From Microcaldota archaeon (GTDB lineage: Archaea; Micrarchaeota; Micrarchaeia; Anstonellales; Anstonellaceae), in the NCBI GenBank assembly GCA_023248665.1, contig JAHFEC010000085.1, positions 1 to 5,323 of the forward strand: a DNA stretch of 5,323 nt, in the 5' to 3' direction. Below the pieces are notes generated by a model. That model did no database searches and was not told the DNA's origin. It saw only the letters and a program-made list of their open reading frames with translations. The position numbers and the translations under genes are program-made. Shown here piece after piece: positions 1 to 4,123 of this stretch; position 1 is the stretch's first letter; each line of letters opens with the position of its first letter.

Positions 1-19
1 ATAAGTGGCCCCGCAAGAG

Positions 20-105
20 CGACAACTGCGTTGTCGGTCGGCAACAGATTTGCCGATAGGTCGGCAGTAGCCGACCGTGCAAGTCGGCAACGGCCGACTG
101 CGCAT
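20..105. repeat. Array of four tandem short hairpins with a 23-bp repeat unit
   Basis: Four perfect 7-bp stem-loops follow one another: CGACAAC/GTTGTCG (20-36, 3-nt loop), TCGGCAA/TTGCCGA (38-56, 5-nt loop), GGTCGGC/GCCGACC (59-76, 4-nt loop) and AGTCGGC/GCCGACT (82-99, 4-nt loop). The string GTCGGCA recurs at 37, 60 and 83, exactly 23 bp apart. The units at 60-82 and 83-105 agree at 17 of 23 positions: GTCGGCA, three variable bases, GCCGAC, then a G-x-GCA tail. The stems are kept while loops and spacers vary, which suggests selection on structure or a palindromic repeat family. Function is unknown. It could be a 3' UTR or small structured RNA of the gene to the left, a protein-binding array, or an intergenic palindromic element. 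An ATG-started frame crosses it (31-216), but its composition is repeat-driven and it is not called a gene. Confidence 0.75.
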
Positions 106-130
106 TGCGGGGGCACTATAAGCCGGCCAC

Positions 131-162
131 GGGCGCCCGGGCGCCCATCCTTCTTCTTTTTT
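131..162 (+). terminator. Probable terminator: GC palindrome followed by T-rich tract
   Basis: GGGCGCCC occurs twice back to back (131-138, 139-146). It can fold as GGGCGC/GCGCCC with a CCGG loop. A pyrimidine tract follows, ending in six consecutive T (157-162). T-rich tracts are the core termination signal in archaea, and hairpin plus T-run is the bacterial one, so this fits the end of a rightward transcript that starts outside the window. T-rich sequence continues to about 210, which may hold further weak termination points. Confidence 0.5.
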
Positions 163-225
163 GGCCATTCTTCTTGGCTTTGGCACGCTTTTGCCCGTGT
201 TTTGGCATTTCCATAAAGTAAATGG

Positions 226-234
226 TATTTTAAA
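226..234 (+). promoter_or_regulatory. TATA-like box of the transglutaminase lipoprotein gene
   Basis: TATTTTAAA is centred near 230, about 25-26 nt before the ATG at 256, with a purine-rich AAAGTAAATGG just upstream that could serve as the TFB recognition element. Archaeal transcription usually starts about 25 nt after the TATA centre, so the transcript would begin at or next to the start codon and be leaderless. This agrees with the absence of a Shine-Dalgarno sequence before the ATG. Confidence 0.5.
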
Positions 235-255
235 CATGGCAAATGAATTCAGCCC

Positions 256-1686
256 ATGCGCTGGAGCCCGTGCGTGGCCGTGATCTTCGTGCTTTTGCTC
301 TCATGTGGCTGCCTATGCCAGCCCCTATTCAGCCCGCCGAGCAGGAGCGCGAACGAATCCGTTTCCAACCCGACGGCCCCGGCCCCAGTCCAGCCGTCGC
401 CTCCCCAGCCCAAACCGCCGTATGTGCGCATCACGCTCAACGCCACCAGCGGCCCGGCTCCTTTCTATCCGCACTATACTTACATCTGCTCCTCGCCCCA
501 GCACACGGCGCTTGCTTGCGAATTCAGGCTCGACAACCAGACTTACACCCAAGACTACGGCCCGGCCCCCAACCCCTTCTCCAATTTCACCATTCCCGAT
601 TTCTACCGCCAGACCGTCTCGCAGCCCGGCAACCACACGCTCGAACTCTATGCCGTTGACGACAACGGCCTGAACTCCTCCTTTGCCGTCTCCTTCACCG
701 TCCTGTCGCCCCGGCCCCTCTCAGCGCCGGGCTGGTACGGGTGCAACAATCTCTCCGCTTCGCCCTGCGACCTCTTCCAGACTATATACTGCGACAAAAT
801 CACGCCGGGAGACCTGGCCGTGCGCGAGGCCGCCGCGGCCGCCATTTCCAAGCATCCGGGCCCCTATTCGGTCAACCAGCTGCTCGACATTTATGATTAT
901 GTCCGCGCCAACGTGCCTTACCAGAACGTGGCGGTCAACCTCACCTGGCAGCCCTATCCGCCCAGCCAGACGCTGGCTACCAAGTCCGGCGACTGCAAGA
1001 ACCAGGCCGTGCTCATCGCCTCCATGGTGGAGGCCATCGGCGGCACCTCGCGCGTGCTCCTGATTCCCGGATGCTCGCACGCGTTCTCGGAAGTTTACAT
1101 CGGCAATGTGAGCACCCTCGAGGCGTTCAATCAGGCCGTCTTCTCGCACTACCAATACAGCCCAGCCGTGAACTGGCACAATTCGAGCGGGCAAATCTGG
1201 TTCATCATGGACACCGCCGGCGGCCAGTATCCGGGCCAGACCATTCCCGAATGCCTTAACAGCAGCGACGCCCCGCAGACCTTCGTGCTCAACGACTGCA
1301 ACCGCCCCCTCCTGCTCAACCCGCCCTCGATCGGGGACATCGAATACGGGCCGTTCGTGCTCTACGACAAGAACATGGTCATCGAGCCCGGCGCGTGGCA
1401 GTATTTCACATACCACAATGACGCGCAATACACCTTCTGCCGCTACAACCTCGATTTGGCGTCCCTCTCCAACCGGCCATTCAGCGAGTATATCATCCCG
1501 GCCGGAGACTACAACAGCTTCAAGAACCGGGAGTCCTACCATTCGTACGACCGGCAGGAGCAGGTGCAGCACGCCACTTTCCAGCTCGGCCGCTCGGACC
1601 CCGGCGAGTTCAATGTCATCGTCTACAACAAGGGCGACTCGGCGATCACGGTCAGGACGCTCATCAACTCGACCTGCTACAAATGA
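256..1686 (+). CDS. Secreted lipoprotein with PKD/Ig-like and transglutaminase-like domains
   Basis: This is a 476-aa exported protein. Residues 1-21 form a short hydrophobic signal with a lipobox-like LLLSCGC, where Cys17 or Cys19 could be lipidated. A Pro/Ser-rich linker runs to about residue 53. Residues 55-150 resemble a PKD or Ig-like beta-sandwich, with a conserved-looking PGNHTLELYAVDDNG stretch. About 195-330 is a transglutaminase-like domain: GDCKNQAVLIASMVEAIG carries the nucleophile Cys247, CSHAFSEVYIG carries His275 and FIMDTA carries Asp319. Such cysteine-protease-fold domains can act as peptidases, amidases or crosslinking enzymes; the substrate here cannot be told. The C-terminal 140 residues are not recognised. 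The protein has 12 N-X-S/T sequons and many cysteines, suggesting a glycosylated, disulfide-bonded surface protein. An in-frame TGA at 244-246 leaves ATG 256 as the first start. No functional link to the hydrogenase is evident. Confidence 0.88.
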   Translation: MRWSPCVAVIFVLLLSCGCLCQPLFSPPSRSANESVSNPTAPAPVQPSPPQPKPPYVRITLNATSGPAPFYPHYTYICSSPQHTALACEFRLDNQTYTQDYGPAPNPFSNFTIPDFYRQTVSQPGNHTLELYAVDDNGLNSSFAVSFTVLSPRPLSAPGWYGCNNLSASPCDLFQTIYCDKITPGDLAVREAAAAAISKHPGPYSVNQLLDIYDYVRANVPYQNVAVNLTWQPYPPSQTLATKSGDCKNQAVLIASMVEAIGGTSRVLLIPGCSHAFSEVYIGNVSTLEAFNQAVFSHYQYSPAVNWHNSSGQIWFIMDTAGGQYPGQTIPECLNSSDAPQTFVLNDCNRPLLLNPPSIGDIEYGPFVLYDKNMVIEPGAWQYFTYHNDAQYTFCRYNLDLASLSNRPFSEYIIPAGDYNSFKNRESYHSYDRQEQVQHATFQLGRSDPGEFNVIVYNKGDSAITVRTLINSTCYK

Positions 1687-1695
1687 GGGGGCGGA

Positions 1696-1712
1696 CCGGC
1701 CAAAGAGGCCGG
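1696..1712. terminator. Hairpin between convergent genes, possible shared terminator
   Basis: CCGGCC (1696-1701), loop AAAGA, GGCCGG (1707-1712) is a perfect 6-bp stem filling most of the 30-bp gap between the stop of the transglutaminase gene and the stop of the minus-strand membrane protein gene. No long T-run follows on either strand, so intrinsic termination is uncertain; position is the main argument. Confidence 0.35.
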
Positions 1713-1716
1713 GCGT

Positions 1717-2211
1717 TTACGACACCGCTTTCCTTTTCAGCGCCTGCACGCCCAGCGCCAGCGCGCTGCCGCTGAGCGCGCTGTAAAGCTGCATCGCGCC
1801 CATTGAGGCGAGGAATACGGGCGGCACCGCCCCGAAGAAAACGAGCGCGAACGTGATGCCAAAAAGCCATGCGGTTTTCGAGAGGATTCCGATGCCGAGC
1901 GCGACAATCCTGTTCATCTTCTTGGCGAGCGCGAATTCCTTGACGGCCCACACGAGTAGCGCGTTGCCGACCCAGATGGCCGGGATGAGCGTGACGAGGT
2001 GGTAGGTGAACGAGCCGAAGAGGAGGCCGGCCGCCAGCACGCCGAAGCTGGGCAGGAGGATGACGGGCAGCACTTTCCAGCCCCGCAGGTTGAGCGCCCC
2101 GAGCACGAGGCCGGCATTCACGAGCGAGCCCAAAACAAGTTGCTGGGATAGGAAGAAGGGCAGGAAGAAACAAATGACGCAATAGATGGCCATCTCGAGG
2201 TTCTCCTGCAT
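1717..2211 (-). CDS. Small multi-pass membrane protein next to the hydrogenase operon
   Basis: From the ATG at 2211 this is a 164-aa very hydrophobic protein with five or six predicted membrane segments (about 8-21, 25-40, 47-66, 72-90, 102-126 and 132-155) and a basic loop, KKMNR, near 97-101. Recognisable features are FFLPFFLSQQLVLGSLVNA near the N terminus, a Pro-Ser turn (54-55), a GN pair (82-83), SKTAWLF and MQLYSALSG. From memory this pattern matches a small membrane family seen in candidate-phyla bacteria and DPANN archaea that databases sometimes label 'iron hydrogenase', presumably from gene neighbourhood. It has no metal-binding motif and is not itself a hydrogenase. It also somewhat resembles ECF-transporter S components. 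The frame stays open to a TTG at 2334, with further ATGs at 2319 and 2193. I chose 2211 because it lies just before the first membrane segment; the 2193 start has AGGAG upstream. Confidence 0.75.
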   Translation of the reverse strand: MQENLEMAIYCVICFFLPFFLSQQLVLGSLVNAGLVLGALNLRGWKVLPVILLPSFGVLAAGLLFGSFTYHLVTLIPAIWVGNALLVWAVKEFALAKKMNRIVALGIGILSKTAWLFGITFALVFFGAVPPVFLASMGAMQLYSALSGSALALGVQALKRKAVS

Positions 2212-2233
2212 TGAGGAAAGCTCGTAATCAAAG

Positions 2234-2270
2234 AGGCGCCACGAGGAAACGGACAGGTGCCATGAGGAGA
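2234..2270. repeat. Imperfect direct repeat upstream of the membrane gene
   Basis: AGGCGCCACGAGGAAA (2234-2249) and AGGTGCCATGAGGAGA (2255-2270) match at 13 of 16 positions, all three differences being transitions, with a 21-bp period. If the membrane protein used an upstream start, this would encode a duplicated SSW(H/R)L. If it starts at 2211, the repeat lies in its 5' leader and could be a binding site or a chance duplication. Confidence 0.4.
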
Positions 2271-2379
2271 AAAGCGAACCGCTCTTGTGGATGAACTTCA
2301 AACCGGGCCGCGTAGGCATAGATGACCACTTCAAGAGCGGCGCAGGAATGCTCCGGGCCGCGCGTCATATGCCCATGGG

Positions 2380-2427
2380 GACGGTTATTTTATAAGAGTG
2401 AGCACCGTCTGGTAATCAACGGACGGT
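2380..2427 (+). promoter_or_regulatory. Hydrogenase operon promoter with putative operator (GACGGT x3)
   Basis: The 217-bp region between the divergent genes contains a strong archaeal-type TATA box, TTTTATAA (2388-2395), within TTATTTTATAAG. Transcription would start near 2417-2420, giving a leader of about 10 nt to the ATG at 2429. GACGGT occurs at 2380-2385, inverted as ACCGTC at 2404-2409, and again direct at 2422-2427. The first two copies bracket the TATA box; the second and third flank the predicted start site and can pair as CCGTC/GACGG. This arrangement is what an operator for a repressor or redox regulator competing with TBP/TFB would look like, but the regulator is not in the window. 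The complement, TTATAAAA, could also serve as a box for the leftward gene. Confidence 0.55.
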
Positions 2428-2428
2428 A

Positions 2429-2962
2429 ATGCGGGCTGAAAGGTTGGGGACGCAAAAATCGGTCCGGCCGGTTGGGGCGCAATGGATGATGGCCGAGAAG
2501 AAACGCAGAATCCTGCTTAACGTATTGCACGATGCGCAGGAGAGGCACGGCTACCTCTCCGAAGAGGCGCTCAAGAAAATCAGCGTCGAGGAGAATATTC
2601 CCGTCTCCAGAGCGTACGCGGTCGCCAGCTTCTATTCCATGCTCAGGACAAGGCCGCAAGGGCGCAATACCATTGACTTGTGCGGCTCGCCCTCCTGCGT
2701 GCTCAACGGCGGCGGCGCCATCGAAAGATGCCTAAAGAAGGAGCTGGGCATCAAGACCGGCGAGACCACGCCCGACGGTCAGGTCAGCCTGTACAAGACC
2801 TCGTGCATCGGCTGCTGCGACGGCTCGCCGGCCATGCTGCTCAATGGCATGCCCTGCACAAAGCTCACGAAAACCGGGATCCGGAAGATGATCCGGGAGC
2901 TGCGGACGAAGAAAGGCGGAAAGGGATGCGCCCGGCCCCAGAAGAAAAAACGCAAGAGATAA
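2429..2962 (+). CDS. hndA: NAD(P)-linked [FeFe]-hydrogenase subunit HndA (NuoE-like, [2Fe-2S])
   Basis: This 177-aa protein has the NuoE/HndA fold: an N-terminal helical part (ILLNVLHDAQERHGYLSEEAL, about 28-48, then a VSRAYAVASFYSML stretch) followed by a thioredoxin-like [2Fe-2S] domain. The cluster ligands are C85-x4-C90 (LCGSPSC) and C126-x3-C130 (CIGCC), with the typical LGIKTGETTPDGQ between them and GSPAMLLNG after. It should sit beside the NuoF-like subunit and accept or store electrons. Two oddities: an extra Cys129 next to ligand Cys130, and a very basic tail of about 20 residues (KKGGKGCARPQKKKRKR) beyond the domain. The start is uncertain. ATG 2429 fits the promoter with a very short leader; tandem ATGs at 2486 and 2489 give a protein beginning MAEKKRRILL, nearer the usual family start, and the first 19 codons are poorer in C-ending codons than the body. 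It is first in the operon, 24 bp before hndC. Confidence 0.9.
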   Translation: MRAERLGTQKSVRPVGAQWMMAEKKRRILLNVLHDAQERHGYLSEEALKKISVEENIPVSRAYAVASFYSMLRTRPQGRNTIDLCGSPSCVLNGGGAIERCLKKELGIKTGETTPDGQVSLYKTSCIGCCDGSPAMLLNGMPCTKLTKTGIRKMIRELRTKKGGKGCARPQKKKRKR

Positions 2963-2986
2963 GCCCGATGCCGCGCTGAAAACGGG

Positions 2987-4114
2987 ATGGCCATGATGCA
3001 GATTCTCAAGAAGACAAAACTTAAGGCCTTGAAGAAGGCCCGCGCGCTCGGGGCAGAAGGCGTGCTGCAGGTTCTGGAAAGGAAAGGGCTGGTCGGACGG
3101 GGCGGGGCGGCCTTCCCGACCGCGAAGAAATGGCGGATGGCCCTCGGCGTAAATACGGATACGAGATATATCGTGTGCAATGCGGACGAGGGCGAGCCGG
3201 GCACCTTCAAGGACCGGCTGATCATCGAGAAGAACCCCCAGACCATGGTCGAGGGGATGCTCATCGGCGCGTATGTGCTGGGCGCGAAAGAATGCTTCAT
3301 CTACTTGCGCGCAGAGTACGAATACCTGCGCAAAAACTTGGAAAGGACGGCGGAGCGCCTCGTGCGAAAATCCGGCATGGACGTGTCCATCACCATCGTG
3401 CGCGGCGCGGGCGCCTACATCTGCGGAGAAGAAACCGCGATACTGCAATCCATCATGGGCTTCCCGGGGCGGGCGATGTTCAAGCCCCCCTATCCGACGA
3501 TCGAGGGATTGTGGGGCCGGCCGACGGTGATCAACAACGTGGAGACGTTCACGTGCGTGCCGCAGGCCCTTCTGTACGACGACTGGGATGCTTCTTTAAG
3601 GCTGTTCTCGCTTTCGGGAAACGTGTCCCGGCCGGGCGTGCACGAGCGGCCGCTCGGGGTGAAGGTGTCCGAGCTCGTCCGGCTGGCCAAGCCGAAAAGA
3701 AGGCTCAAGGCGATGTCGTTCGGGTGCTTCGGCGGCATCATGCCCGTGGACATGGACCTGCCCCTCACGCCCGAAAGCATCCGCATGGAGGAGTGCCAGC
3801 ACGGGGCGTTCTCCATCATCTTCATCGACGGCACGCGCAACGTGGTGGACATCTCGTATTCCATCGCGAAATTCTACACCTACGAGTCGTGCGGCAAATG
3901 CACGCCCTGCCGCGAAGGCAATATCCGCATGCTCAACCTGCTCAAGAAAGTCCGGAGCGGGAAGGCGCAAAGAGCGGATTTGGAGATTATCCGGGAGCTG
4001 GCCGAACACATCCAGGCCACCAGCCTGTGCGGGCTGGGCCAGACGTCGGGCAACCACGTGCTCACCGCCATGAAGCATTTCCCGCAGGATTTCGAGCATT
4101 ACATGAGGAGATAG
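2987..4114 (+). CDS. hndC: NAD(P)-linked [FeFe]-hydrogenase subunit HndC (NuoF-like, FMN/NADH/[4Fe-4S])
   Basis: This 375-aa flavoprotein should exchange electrons between NAD(P)H and the iron-sulfur chain. Visible signatures are GLVGRGGAAFPTAKKW (34-49) and NADEGEPGTFKDR (65-77) for the FMN/NADH site, GAGAYICGEETAIL (140-153), the PTVINNVET stretch, an SLBB-like part beginning LSGNVSRPGV, and the N3-type [4Fe-4S] ligands Cys302, Cys305, Cys308 (SCGKCTPCREG) and Cys348 (SLCGLGQT). It is a bare NuoF core. The N-terminal thioredoxin-like [2Fe-2S] domain and the C-terminal two-[4Fe-4S] ferredoxin domain found in many HndC/HydB proteins are both absent: the core begins about 30 residues in and the protein ends 27 residues after the last ligand. 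ATGs at 2993 and 2996 are alternative starts, and no clear ribosome binding site separates them. The next gene, hndD, follows after 9 bp. Whether it uses NADH or NADPH cannot be told. Confidence 0.95.
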   Translation: MAMMQILKKTKLKALKKARALGAEGVLQVLERKGLVGRGGAAFPTAKKWRMALGVNTDTRYIVCNADEGEPGTFKDRLIIEKNPQTMVEGMLIGAYVLGAKECFIYLRAEYEYLRKNLERTAERLVRKSGMDVSITIVRGAGAYICGEETAILQSIMGFPGRAMFKPPYPTIEGLWGRPTVINNVETFTCVPQALLYDDWDASLRLFSLSGNVSRPGVHERPLGVKVSELVRLAKPKRRLKAMSFGCFGGIMPVDMDLPLTPESIRMEECQHGAFSIIFIDGTRNVVDISYSIAKFYTYESCGKCTPCREGNIRMLNLLKKVRSGKAQRADLEIIRELAEHIQATSLCGLGQTSGNHVLTAMKHFPQDFEHYMRR

Positions 4115-4123
4115 GATGGTTCG

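Noticed and set aside
1..105. Hairpin array as a CRISPR array
   Set aside because: The unit is only 23 bp with no unique spacers between conserved repeats; the repeats abut and vary in their loops.
31..216. 61-aa ATG-started frame at the left end
   Set aside because: It runs through the hairpin array, the GC palindromes and the T-rich terminator-like tract. Its residues mirror those repeats, and no domain or ribosome site is seen.
721..1572. Minus-strand frame of 283 aa opposite the transglutaminase gene
   Set aside because: It is a shadow of the plus-strand gene, whose catalytic motifs and signal peptide are clear.
2303..2362. 10-bp direct repeat CCGGGCCGCG (2303 and 2353)
   Set aside because: A short all-GC string in GC-rich DNA, with no positional logic relative to the promoter.
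2228..2368. 46-codon minus-strand frame starting at an ATG about 23 nt from the leftward TATA centre
   Set aside because: The spacing would suit a leaderless mini-gene, but the peptide has no recognisable features and the frame merely fills the control region. Not enough to call a gene.
2429..4114. hndA and hndC as part of a complex I (nuo) operon
   Set aside because: The gene that follows is an [FeFe]-hydrogenase catalytic subunit, not nuoG, and its H-cluster motifs are unmistakable.
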